From a virus: a stretch of 28,640 nucleotides of DNA. A model generated the notes under the pieces. That model had not been told where the DNA came from. It searched no databases and worked only from the letters and a program-made list of their open reading frames with translations. The DNA lies in IMG/VR virus record IMGVR_UViG_3300042010_000143, positions 1-28,640 of that record, one strand, 5' to 3'. Positions 1 through 7,358 of the stretch are shown here, piece by piece. Both the position numbers and the translations under genes were made by a program. Numbering within the stretch: the stretch's first letter is position 1; every line of letters begins with the position of its first letter.

Positions 1-35
1 GCTAGCTGTTTTTGTAACCAGTGGAGAGAAATGTC

Positions 36-476
36 ATGAATGAGGCAGGCGAGCGACCGGCTGTTTGTCCGGCATGCATGTCGATTAGCTCGATAGAAAA
101 CCTACCTCGAGCGCGTCTTCTTTTGAAATCGCTTGAGTCGTTAGAGGTGCGGGATGTAAGCGCTTGGAGCGCTTCAATCCTTCGCGACGAGGTTCATCCT
201 GATTTGGCGGTGAGAGCTGCCAGAAAGGACTTTCTGACAGTCTTGTGCCTGCTTGGATTTATTCCTTCATGTCCAGAAGTCGTTGATCTTCCACTTTTGG
301 ATCGCCGACCAGGACGAATATCTGTTGTTGATACAACTTCGAGCCATCGTCGAGATCCCGAAATATCTGGTGGCGAACCATCAGTACCTGAAACGTCCTG
401 TAGCAGCCTTTGTCTGGGTGGACCTCAACAAGATCAACGAGCTCTCCAATGCGAGGGATTACCGGAGCCTCGTTAA
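36..476 (+). CDS. doubtful hypothetical ORF, early region
   Basis: No family recognised. An ATG preceded by GGAGAG opens a 146-codon frame; a GTG 15 nt upstream is a less likely start. The first roughly 75 residues have a plausible protein composition (CPAC pair near the N-terminus, then a charged and leucine-rich stretch). The second half lies antisense to the better supported minus-strand gene at 259-561 and reads like a shadow of it, rich in Pro, Ser, Gly and Arg. Either the gene is real only in its first half, or the whole frame is chance. Confidence 0.25.
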   Translation: MNEAGERPAVCPACMSISSIENLPRARLLLKSLESLEVRDVSAWSASILRDEVHPDLAVRAARKDFLTVLCLLGFIPSCPEVVDLPLLDRRPGRISVVDTTSSHRRDPEISGGEPSVPETSCSSLCLGGPQQDQRALQCEGLPEPR

Positions 477-561
477 AGCTCAGGAGTGCATCCGAGACTC
501 TCATGTCGGTCGGTCGTTTTGCGCCATCCGCAAGATATTGAAAGTGCATTTTGTAAGTCAT
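259..561 (-). CDS. hypothetical phage protein, 100 aa
   Basis: Unrecognised small soluble protein with no membrane segment. The start is supported by a GGAGG seven bases upstream of the ATG on the minus strand. The sequence begins MTYKMHFQYLADG and has an even mix of charged and hydrophobic residues, with beta-strand-like stretches (VLMVRHQIF, QIFVLVGD). It is the only clear minus-strand gene in the left 25 kb and is divergent from the replication gene that follows. It could therefore belong to the early or immunity side, but that is inference from position only. Confidence 0.6.
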   Translation of the reverse strand: MTYKMHFQYLADGAKRPTDMRVSDALLSFNEAPVIPRIGELVDLVEVHPDKGCYRTFQVLMVRHQIFRDLDDGSKLYQQQIFVLVGDPKVEDQRLLDMKE

Positions 562-712
562 GTCCGGCCTCCATGGGCCTTTCTGTTGGGGAACAATAAG
601 TTACCACGGATGCGCCGGACACCTATTCGACCTCTCTCTGTAGGGCGATTTCGTTCGCGTGGAGATAGGTAATTAATGGCTGGGCGGTATATCCGCTCTG
701 GTGGTAGTCAAT
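562..712. other. divergent intergenic region
   Basis: About 150 bp separate the minus-strand gene from the plus-strand replication gene, so promoters for both are expected here. I see no convincing -35/-10 pair, no long inverted repeat and no RNA gene. The only distinctive feature is the AGGTAATTAATGG stretch near 667-679, shortly before the replication gene. Confidence 0.3.
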
Positions 713-1360
713 ATGGCCAATCCATGGTTCCGGTTGTATTCGGAATTTGCAACGGACCCAAAAGTCCAGATGCTCAGCGAAACTGACCAGCGTCGTTACA
801 TCATGCTGTTATGCCTACGTTGCAGTAACGGAGATGTAACGTTACATGAAACAGAGCTAGCGTTTCAGTTACGTATCAGTGAAACGGAATGGGCTCAAAC
901 GAAGGCTGTTTTAGTAGCAAAAAAGCTCATCACAGAGGATGGAAAACCGACGGCGTGGGATAAGCGTCAATATGTCTCTGACTCAAGTGCGGCGCGGGTT
1001 GCAAGACATCGCAAGAACAAAAAACTGTTAGCGCAACAGGGGTGTAACGTTACAGTAACGCCACCAGATACAGATTCAGATACAGATAAAAGCTCTTCCG
1101 CGAAATCCGTTACATCGGGTTCAGGTTCGAAAACCTCCAAGCCCAAACCGATGGGAGTTATCGCGACGAAGTTAGTCGCGCCATCGAAAACCTCAAGTCC
1201 ACTCGATCCAGTCTGCGAGCAGGCTGATCGAGCAAACCGACTCGCGGAAATCAACCAGGAGCAAATCCGAGAGGCGCTGGGCGTGCCCGACGATCCGGAG
1301 GCGTGTAGAGCGCAATTACTTTCCAAGTTCAAAACTTCGGGAGTTCACGGCAATGCTTAA
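713..1360 (+). CDS. phage replication protein O-like (origin-binding initiator)
   Basis: Probable initiator that binds the phage origin and recruits the replisome, in the manner of lambda O. The N-terminal 90 residues (start MANPWFRLYSEFATDPKVQ, then an RRYIMLLCLR helix and a winged-helix-like region) match the N-terminal domain common in Pseudomonas phage replication proteins. Residues 115-160 are a low-complexity Asp/Ser/Thr/Lys linker. The ATG at 713 is preferred over the GTG at 701 because the family usually begins MANPW. The gene carries iteron-like repeats (see repeats), as lambda O carries its origin. It overlaps the next gene by 8 bp. The family call is from memory of sequence style, not a search. 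Confidence 0.72.
   Translation: MANPWFRLYSEFATDPKVQMLSETDQRRYIMLLCLRCSNGDVTLHETELAFQLRISETEWAQTKAVLVAKKLITEDGKPTAWDKRQYVSDSSAARVARHRKNKKLLAQQGCNVTVTPPDTDSDTDKSSSAKSVTSGSGSKTSKPKPMGVIATKLVAPSKTSSPLDPVCEQADRANRLAEINQEQIREALGVPDDPEACRAQLLSKFKTSGVHGNA
794..1113. repeat. iteron-like CGTTAC/GTAACG cluster, candidate replication origin
   Basis: Inside the O-like gene the 6-mer CGTTAC occurs at 794, 840, 1048 and 1108, and its complement GTAACG at 825, 836, 1044 and 1055. Two pairs merge into the same perfect 12-bp palindrome TGTAACGTTACA at 835-846 and 1043-1054. Just behind the second palindrome lies a tandem CAGATA hexamer array, four units with one mismatch, at 1065-1088. In lambda the origin iterons lie inside gene O. 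That these repeats are an origin is inference. Confidence 0.5.
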
Positions 1361-1697
1361 TCTCGAAAAGCACCTTCTCTCGGAAGCAGGTATTCCCAGT
1401 CTCGCAGAGGCCTTTGTTGAGGCCTGCCGAAATGTCCGCCCCTGCATGGCGGGGAAAGCGAAGTGGAGTCACCAGGTGGTGCATCACGCTGCTCGTGAGA
1501 CCGGGTGGTGGAACCTCAACAACCGAGAAACATTTCCGAAGAACAAGATTGAGGAAATGTTTGAGAGGAACTTTTCTGAGGCTTGTAAGCGATTTGTTGA
1601 GGGCGGTTATTTGTACAAACTGCCTGCTGATTCGATTAGAACACCTGAGGTTGCTCGCGCAGCTTTGGATGCAATTAAAAGTACGCTAAAGAATTAG
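1353..1697 (+). CDS. putative replication accessory protein at the lambda P position
   Basis: A 114-residue soluble protein directly behind the O-like gene, with its ATG inside the end of that gene and GGGAG upstream. By position it corresponds to lambda P, the DnaB helicase loader, but it is about half the length of P. Recognisable stretches are GIPSLAEAFVEACRNVRP and a TGWWNLNNRETFP segment followed by an amphipathic helix (MFERNFSEACKRFVEGG). Function is inferred from synteny. It could equally be another small replication or middle-region protein. Confidence 0.5.
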   Translation: MLNLEKHLLSEAGIPSLAEAFVEACRNVRPCMAGKAKWSHQVVHHAARETGWWNLNNRETFPKNKIEEMFERNFSEACKRFVEGGYLYKLPADSIRTPEVARAALDAIKSTLKN

Positions 1698-1720
1698 TTT
1701 GGTTTTATGGAGGTGTTGTT

Positions 1721-2665
1721 ATGACAGTTAAATATTCATTGGAAGGCTTGGTTAAAGAAGGAACTATCAAACGTGCCCGTGCTGGATTGCAAGTTCCCTA
1801 TAAGAATCTTGTGCCCATCTGGAACGCTCGTGACCATGACGAAGACTGGGAAGAGAAAATCACCGATTTGGTGAAATACCTTCGCAACGGCGGCACGGTC
1901 CCGGCTATCGAGATCCACATCAACGAATCCAACGGCAATATCGAAATCGTTGAGGGCTACCGCCGCCACGAGGCTTATGGTCGATTGATCGCCGAAGGTC
2001 TGCCGGTTGACTTGATCAACATCGTGCAGTTCAAAGGCAGCAAAGAAGATCGCATTGCCCGTATTGTAACCAGCAACAATCAGGTCGAGCTAAAACCGCT
2101 TGAAATGGCAAAGGTCTATAAGCAACTTTCCACGCTGAATATGACTCCGGCTCAAATTGCTGAGAAAGTTCATAAGAGCCGCCCACACGTTGATGGTTAT
2201 CTGTTGTTGGCAAATGCCAATCATGATGTTCAAGAGTTGGTCCGCTCGAAGTTGGTAAGAGCAGATACCGCAATTAACTGCATTCGGGAGCATGGCGAGA
2301 AGGCAGGCGTATTCCTCCAGGAAGCGCTCCAGAAACGCGGTGGCAAGAAGATCACCATGGGCAGCATCAAAGGTAAGTCGCTGCCGAAGAAGATAGCCAC
2401 CGGCTACCTCGCATCCGCCGACACGCTCGCAATCTCTTTCGGTACTGAGGTGCACACCAAGCTGTACGAGATCACCCAGGCGAAGAAAGAGCGTGGTGAA
2501 GAGATCGCCGATGAAGACCTGATCACCGTGCAGCTATCCGCGAAGGCGCTCGGCGTGTTCCTTGAGTCGCATGGTGACGCCGAAGCCGTTCGTGCCAAGC
2601 AGGCAGAAAAACAGCGTCTACGCGAAGCCAAGGCCGCTCAGGGCGAACTGGGGGGGGGGTGGTAG
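1721..2665 (+). CDS. ParB/Spo0J-like nuclease-domain protein
   Basis: A 314-residue protein with a ParB-type N-terminal domain at roughly residues 24-120, containing the signature EIVEGYRRHEA (76-85), where the family has a GxRR motif. A helix-turn-helix follows at about 142-165 (TPAQIAEKVHKSRPHVDGYL). The C-terminus is charged (RAKQAEKQRLREAKAAQ) and ends in glycines encoded by a G10 run. No ParA neighbour is present, so plasmid-style partition is unlikely. Phage ParB-like proteins can act as DNA-binding regulators or nucleases. The start has a strong AGGAGG-type site (GGAGGTGTTGTTATG). Confidence 0.75.
   Translation: MTVKYSLEGLVKEGTIKRARAGLQVPYKNLVPIWNARDHDEDWEEKITDLVKYLRNGGTVPAIEIHINESNGNIEIVEGYRRHEAYGRLIAEGLPVDLINIVQFKGSKEDRIARIVTSNNQVELKPLEMAKVYKQLSTLNMTPAQIAEKVHKSRPHVDGYLLLANANHDVQELVRSKLVRADTAINCIREHGEKAGVFLQEALQKRGGKKITMGSIKGKSLPKKIATGYLASADTLAISFGTEVHTKLYEITQAKKERGEEIADEDLITVQLSAKALGVFLESHGDAEAVRAKQAEKQRLREAKAAQGELGGGW
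2650..2659 (+). repeat. G10 homopolymer at the ParB-like/NinB junction
   Basis: Ten consecutive G bases end five bases before the ParB-like stop codon. The tract also supplies the ribosome binding site for ninB. One extra G, or a -1 slip, would move reading from the ParB-like frame into the ninB frame, which is open through this region (Gly-Gly-Gly-Val-Val-Val-Met). Confidence 0.9.
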
Positions 2666-2667
2666 TC

Positions 2668-3138
2668 ATGGCTGAGCGAATCAGTGTCAACAGCGCGCCG
2701 AAGCTTTCGGAAGCCATCACGATGCTGACCGCGATGTACCGCGAGAAGAAGTACGTCGTGGTTAGCATGCGCGGAGGCAAAGATCGCACCCTTGACCAGA
2801 ATGCCCTGTGGTTTTCCCTCTATCAGCGCATCGCCCAGATGACACAGATCGGCGATGTCGAGGACGCACGCCGACACTGCAAGCTGCATTTCGGTGTGCC
2901 GATCATGCGCAGCGACTGTCCCGAATTCCGTGATGGCTGGAATCAAATGTTCTTGCATCTGACATACGAGCAGAAGCTTGAGTTGATGGGGTCTTGCCCG
3001 ATATTCGGCCCGGACGGATTCCCTGTTACACGCCTATTCAATCGCGCCCAGGGCATCCAGTACACGGACCGGATCGTGGATGCCTTTTCGTCGAAGGGTG
3101 TCGTGTTCGACGACCTTCTGGGTGAGGAGGGGGAATGA
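2668..3138 (+). CDS. ninB: NinB / lambda Orf-like recombination mediator
   Basis: NinB (lambda Orf) is a DNA-binding recombination mediator acting with the phage or host recombination system. This 156-residue protein has the family pattern: RTLDQNALWFSLYQRIA near residues 40-60, RRHCKLHFGVPI near 72-83, MFLHLTYEQKLELM in the middle, and FPVTRLFNRAQGIQYTDRIV followed by DAFSSKGVVF at the C-terminal side. ATG 2668 is preferred; the in-frame GTG at 2659 would start inside the G-run. It overlaps the next gene by four bases (ATGA). Confidence 0.85.
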   Translation: MAERISVNSAPKLSEAITMLTAMYREKKYVVVSMRGGKDRTLDQNALWFSLYQRIAQMTQIGDVEDARRHCKLHFGVPIMRSDCPEFRDGWNQMFLHLTYEQKLELMGSCPIFGPDGFPVTRLFNRAQGIQYTDRIVDAFSSKGVVFDDLLGEEGE

Positions 3139-3434
3139 GTAAGCAAACAAAGCTGACCAAGGCAGCGCGTGGCCGTGAATGCCAAATCCGCATTCCAGGT
3201 GTTTGTAACGGCAACCCCGAAACAACCGTGCTCGCGCATTACCGAATGGCCGGTACCTGCGGCATGGGCATGAAGCCAAACGACCTGCAGGGCGCTTGGG
3301 CGTGTTCTGCCTGTCATGACTACGTAGACAGCCGAAGAAGCGCTGCTGATCGAGCTGAGGCTCGCCAGTACCACGCGGAGGGCGTCATGCGCACGCAGGC
3401 CATTTTGATCAGTGAAGGGATAGTTGCAGCATGA
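3135..3434 (+). CDS. YbcO-like (DUF1364) phage nuclease
   Basis: A 99-residue protein with the arrangement known from the YbcO/DUF1364 family, a predicted HNH-like metal-dependent nuclease found next to nin-type genes. Visible features are the basic start KAARGRECQIRIPGVCNG, the LAHYRMAGTCGMGMKPNDLQ core and ACSACHDYVDSR, whose Cys and His residues suggest metal binding. It is coupled by ATGA overlaps to ninB and to the hydrolase gene. A DNA-processing or recombination role fits its position but is inferred. Confidence 0.82.
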   Translation: MSKQTKLTKAARGRECQIRIPGVCNGNPETTVLAHYRMAGTCGMGMKPNDLQGAWACSACHDYVDSRRSAADRAEARQYHAEGVMRTQAILISEGIVAA

Positions 3435-3850
3435 ATGAACAAGCAATTGATGTACTTGCTCGCACTTTGTGGGGGGAGGCTCGTGGCGAAGGTCTCGCCG
3501 GTCAGATCGCTGTAGCCCACGTGATCCGCAACCGCGTAAACGATGGCAAGGATAAATCTTGGTGGGGTGAGGGCTACGTCGGCGTGTGCCAAGCCAAATG
3601 GCAATTCAGCTGCTGGAACGCGAATGACCCGAATTATCCCTATCTGAGCGGCCAGAAGCCTATCCCGCTCGATCAATACACTCAGGCACGGGAAATCGCA
3701 GTAATCGTGATGGATGGTCTCCAGCCGGACCCCACAGGCGGTGCCACTCACTACTATGTAGCCAAGATGAAGAATCCGCCTGCATGGCGCACCAATGCCA
3801 CGCGCACCTGTGTGATCGGTAGTCACGTGTTCTTCAAGAATGTTCCGTAA
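3431..3850 (+). CDS. SleB/Hydrolase_2-type cell-wall hydrolase
   Basis: Peptidoglycan hydrolase of the SleB catalytic fold (Hydrolase_2). The N-terminus reads LARTLWGEARGEGLAGQIAVAHVIRNRV; Glu16 is the expected catalytic residue. The characteristic CQAKWQFSCWN and GATHYYVAKM stretches follow. The protein is only 139 residues, is a bare catalytic domain, and has no signal peptide or membrane segment, so it would need a holin for export. It is the only clear lysin in the window and may be the endolysin, although it sits upstream of the terminase genes and not in a downstream lysis cassette. Confidence 0.8.
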   Translation: MNEQAIDVLARTLWGEARGEGLAGQIAVAHVIRNRVNDGKDKSWWGEGYVGVCQAKWQFSCWNANDPNYPYLSGQKPIPLDQYTQAREIAVIVMDGLQPDPTGGATHYYVAKMKNPPAWRTNATRTCVIGSHVFFKNVP

Positions 3851-3859
3851 GGAGGACCG

Positions 3860-4384
3860 GTGAGCAAGGCAAAGAAAGGGGTTGATTGGGCCGCAATTGA
3901 GGTCGAATACCGATCTGGCGTTAGGGCGCTCAGAGTGATCGCTGTCGCGCATGGAACGAAAGAAAGCACCATTCGAACCAGGGCGCAGAAATACGGTTGG
4001 GTGCGAGATGTAGCGGGCACCAAGCGAGAAATTGTCAAGGCTGCCATGGCCGGTTCCGCGCATGATTCCGCGCAAACTTCCGCGCATGAAGTAATGCGCG
4101 GAATTGAGAGTGCAGCCGCTGAAGATATCGTTGATATGGAGCGGGGAATCCGCATCAGTCGCACGTGCCTGGAGAAGCTGGAGACGGCTGTAGGTGTCGC
4201 GAAGGAGCCGAAAGAAATCAAGGTAGTCGTCGAGGCGACGGGCATGGCCATCGATTCGATTCGCAGGATTCGCGGCCTTGATACACCACCTGGTGGTAGT
4301 CAGCGCAAAGATGATGAGATGACCCACGAGGAGCTGATTGAAGAATGTAAGCGCCTTGGCTTGCCGACATCGATCTTTGACTGA
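3860..4384 (+). CDS. terS: terminase small subunit
   Basis: DNA-recognition subunit of the packaging motor. The 174-residue protein begins at a GTG with GGAGG four bases upstream. Residues 9-50 form a helix-turn-helix-like region (AAIEVEYRSGVRALRVIAVAHGTKESTIRTRAQKYGW), a central helical region would mediate oligomerisation, and the acidic C-terminus (DDEMTHEELIEECKRLGLP) would contact the large subunit. It directly precedes the large subunit, with TGATG overlap. A repeat array within the gene is described separately. The assignment rests on context plus the HTH. Confidence 0.82.
   Translation: MSKAKKGVDWAAIEVEYRSGVRALRVIAVAHGTKESTIRTRAQKYGWVRDVAGTKREIVKAAMAGSAHDSAQTSAHEVMRGIESAAAEDIVDMERGIRISRTCLEKLETAVGVAKEPKEIKVVVEATGMAIDSIRRIRGLDTPPGGSQRKDDEMTHEELIEECKRLGLPTSIFD
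4054..4103. repeat. 12-bp-period TTCCGCGCA array inside terS, candidate pac/cos recognition site
   Basis: TTCCGCGCA occurs at 4054, 4066 and 4078, exactly 12 bp apart, followed by its reverse complement TGCGCGGAA at 4095. The third copy and the inverted copy form a perfect 9-bp inverted repeat with an 8-base spacer. The repeats encode tetrapeptides of the form xSAH/xSAQ. Packaging sites lie inside or beside small-terminase genes in P22 and SPP1, so a packaging role is a reasonable inference. Confidence 0.55.
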
Positions 4385-5841
4385 TGACCAGGTCTGAGTT
4401 GTTGGATGCGTTGGCAGTAGCTGAGGCCCGGAAATCATTCTGGGCTTTTCGTCGCTACATGGACCCCAAGCTGAAGATCGGTTGGTGGCAACGTGAAGTC
4501 GCGAACGTCCTGCAGAACTTCTTCGACGAACTCATTGCCGGCGAGCGCCCAATGTACGTCATCCAGGCGCCACCACAGCACGGCAAGAGTATTCAGATCC
4601 TCGACTTCATTGCTTGGCTGTCTGGTAAACATCCTGAGTACCGGACGATCTACACGAGCTTTTCTGAGCGCCTGGGCATCCGCGCAAACCTTCGGATGCA
4701 GCGCATCATGGATAGCGCCAAATACAAGAAAGTATTCCATGGGACCCAGCTCGGAAAATCGAGAAGCAACCCAACTGGCGGTGTCGCTCTTCGTAATCAC
4801 GAGATCCTCGAATATGCCGGAGAGGAGGGGTATTTCCGGAATACCACTGTACGCGGCTCAATCACCGGCGAAGGGCTCGATCTGGGTGTCATTGATGACC
4901 CCATCAAGGGTCGGGCGGAAGCCAATAGCAAGGCTGTGCGGGATGCTGCTTGGGATTGGTTGACCGATGACTTCTTCACGCGCTTTTCAGAGCATGCGGG
5001 CTTGCTGGCCATCCTCACTCGTTGGCATGTGGACGATCCGATTGGTCGGCTTATCAAGAATTCGCCAGGAGTACAGGTGTACTCCTATCCGGCAATAGCC
5101 ATAAAAGACGAGCCAAACCGCAAAGAGGGTGAGCCGCTTTTTCCTGAGCACAAGTCGAAAGACTTCCTCATGGCTCGAAAGGAGGTTATGGCCGACGCCA
5201 ACTGGCAGGCCCTGTATCAGCAGAACCCGCAGATTCTCGGTGGCGAGCTGATCCACAGTCGCAACTTCCGGCGTTACACGATCACGCCTCAGATCCTCTA
5301 TCGGAACATCTATGCCGACACAGCGCAGAAGACTTCCGAGCACAACGACTACAGCGTCTTCCAATGCTGGGGCATGGGAGACGATGGTCGTATCTATCTG
5401 CTGGACCAGATCCGGGGCAAGTGGGAGGCGCCCGAGCTGGAGCGTAAGGCCGTCGACTTCTGGAACAAGCATGCCTGCATGCCGGGCGTGGGCGCGCTTC
5501 GGCAACTGATCGTTGAGGAAGCATCCAGCGGCACAGGCTTGATCCAGTCGATCAGGACCAGCGCAAAAGCACCGATTGCCCCTGTTGATCGTGGCACGAG
5601 AGAAGGCAAGTTGAGTCGCGTCATGGACATCCTCGGTTACATCGAGGCGGGCTTCGTGTGCATCCCTGAAGAGGCGCCATGGGTAAGCGATTTTACCGAG
5701 GAGTGCGATGCCTTCAATGCCGCCATGACCCACGACCACGACGACCAGGTAGACCCAATGGTCGACGCAATTAAAGACATGCTCGCCGGTTCGACTGGCG
5801 GGCTGATTATTCCTGAAGAAGCAGCGAGCATATTTGGATGA
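4384..5841 (+). CDS. terL: terminase large subunit
   Basis: ATPase and nuclease that cuts concatemeric DNA and drives it into the prohead. At 485 residues it is typical length. The Walker A-like motif is QAPPQHGKS (61-69) and Walker B is GVIDDPIK (168-175). The C-terminal RNase H-like nuclease has the acidic residues expected: Asp312 in YADTA, Glu378/379 in VEEA and the HDDQVD cluster (452-457). The C-terminal half matches the type found in psiM2-like terminases. The start ATG overlaps the small-subunit stop by one base, and the portal gene start overlaps its end. Confidence 0.95.
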   Translation: MTRSELLDALAVAEARKSFWAFRRYMDPKLKIGWWQREVANVLQNFFDELIAGERPMYVIQAPPQHGKSIQILDFIAWLSGKHPEYRTIYTSFSERLGIRANLRMQRIMDSAKYKKVFHGTQLGKSRSNPTGGVALRNHEILEYAGEEGYFRNTTVRGSITGEGLDLGVIDDPIKGRAEANSKAVRDAAWDWLTDDFFTRFSEHAGLLAILTRWHVDDPIGRLIKNSPGVQVYSYPAIAIKDEPNRKEGEPLFPEHKSKDFLMARKEVMADANWQALYQQNPQILGGELIHSRNFRRYTITPQILYRNIYADTAQKTSEHNDYSVFQCWGMGDDGRIYLLDQIRGKWEAPELERKAVDFWNKHACMPGVGALRQLIVEEASSGTGLIQSIRTSAKAPIAPVDRGTREGKLSRVMDILGYIEAGFVCIPEEAPWVSDFTEECDAFNAAMTHDHDDQVDPMVDAIKDMLAGSTGGLIIPEEAASIFG

Positions 5842-7358
5842 GACGTAAAAAAAGACGTAACGCGGTGATGCCACAGACGGCGGCGCCCATGAATATCAGT
5901 GCGATTGCCGCAACCGTATTTGATCGCGCTCCCAGTGATCAAAATCTTATGGTTGCTGATCAGTGGAAGCCACCAGTAAACCTTTGCGATTCGAGCAAAA
6001 AGGGCAAAGCAACACGTCTGGCGATGGATGCAGCCCTAGATGCTGCTGGTGTCTATACAGCTGCGCAGGCTATGGGCGGAGTCGTAGGCGTTGATGGTGG
6101 CTCGGGTATTTCCTTTCCCGGATATCCTGCGCTGGCCAACCTTCAGCAGAATCCGTTGATGCGCTTGATCGTGGACACCATCAGCGATGAATCAACACGC
6201 AAGTGGGTAACGCTCCAGGGCGTCGATAAAAAAGTAAAGGACGACGACATCAAGCGCGTCACCGATGCGTGCGAAAAATGGCAACTGCGCGACGTATTTA
6301 AAGCAGCCTCCGAGATGGTCGGCTTTCAAGGCGGCTGCCTGCTCTTTATCGACGTAGGCGCGACCGACGAAGAGTTGGTTACGCCGCTTGTGATATCGGA
6401 CAAGACCATCGGCAAAGGTAAGCTGAAGGCGCTAACGATTGTCGAGCCGATGCAGGTATATCCGGGCCTATACGACGCCTCAAATCCATTGTCGCCAAAG
6501 TACTTCAGGCCAGATACATGGATTGTCCAGGGTGTTGAAGTGCACGTCAGCCGCTTCCTGTGCTTCACCAACAATATCCCCAGCCTCATGCTCAAGCCCG
6601 CCTATAACTTCTTTGGGATTCCCCTGGTGCAGCTCGCACTACGTTACGTGCAGAATTTCGAGAGCTCCCGTGACGCATCGGCAGAGATAGTTCACAACTA
6701 CTCGCTGCTTGGCTTAAAGACCAATCTTTCCCAGATCCTGACGGATGAGGGAAGGGCTCAGATTCAGCGTCGAGCGAAAATGATGCTGGGGGCAAAGCGC
6801 ACACTTGGCATGGCAATCATCGACAAAACGAGCGAGGAGATGTTCCAGATCGATACGCCAATGTCTGGCCTGAAGGATCTTGTAGGGCAGCAGCTTGAGC
6901 TTTTGGCGCTTATCTCAGGTATTCCTGTAACCAAGCTTTTTGGTACCGCGCCACAGGGTATGAACGCCACTGGTGAGGGCGATATGCGCAACTTCTACGA
7001 CAAGATCCGGACGTGGCAGGAGATCTTGTACTTCAAGAATTTCCAGAAGGCGAGAGAGCTTATCGAGCTCACGGAGTTCGGTTCAATCACACCTGGTATC
7101 ACCGAGGTGTGGGAGCCGTTGAAAGAATCCGATCCGACCGAGCAAGCGAACATACGCAAGACCAATGCAGATGCTGATGCCATCTATTTGGATCGAGGCG
7201 TCTTGCTTCCAGAGGAGGTCAGAGAGCGTCTTTCCGCAGATGAAGAAAGTGGCTTTACAGGATTGGATGAGCTCGCACCGTTAGAGGAGGAACTAATTGA
7301 TGGACTCGAAACAGAAGCAACCGAGCCGGCCAGCATCGTTCCGGAACCTCAAGCCTAA
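5838..7358 (+). CDS. portal protein (DUF1073 family)
   Basis: Dodecameric portal ring at the capsid vertex that conducts DNA and joins head to neck. The 506-residue protein follows the terminase with a 4-bp overlap. It has the DUF1073 features: PGYPALANLQQNPLMRLIVDTISDE near residues 94-118, the FQGGCLLFIDVG segment, ISGIPVTKLFGTAPQGMNATGEGD (about 358-381) and a C-terminal acidic tail. Databases sometimes label this family with the anti-CBASS name Acb1; here the length and context clearly indicate a portal. Confidence 0.9.
   Translation: MRRKKRRNAVMPQTAAPMNISAIAATVFDRAPSDQNLMVADQWKPPVNLCDSSKKGKATRLAMDAALDAAGVYTAAQAMGGVVGVDGGSGISFPGYPALANLQQNPLMRLIVDTISDESTRKWVTLQGVDKKVKDDDIKRVTDACEKWQLRDVFKAASEMVGFQGGCLLFIDVGATDEELVTPLVISDKTIGKGKLKALTIVEPMQVYPGLYDASNPLSPKYFRPDTWIVQGVEVHVSRFLCFTNNIPSLMLKPAYNFFGIPLVQLALRYVQNFESSRDASAEIVHNYSLLGLKTNLSQILTDEGRAQIQRRAKMMLGAKRTLGMAIIDKTSEEMFQIDTPMSGLKDLVGQQLELLALISGIPVTKLFGTAPQGMNATGEGDMRNFYDKIRTWQEILYFKNFQKARELIELTEFGSITPGITEVWEPLKESDPTEQANIRKTNADADAIYLDRGVLLPEEVRERLSADEESGFTGLDELAPLEEELIDGLETEATEPASIVPEPQA

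Noticed and set aside
253-672. 139-codon plus-strand frame
   Set aside because: Antisense to the minus-strand gene with a good ribosome site; no ribosome site of its own.
5838-7358. Anti-CBASS Acb1 function for the portal gene
   Set aside because: The family label is shared in databases, but length, motifs and place between terminase and Mu F-like genes indicate a portal; no phosphodiesterase HxT pairs stand out.
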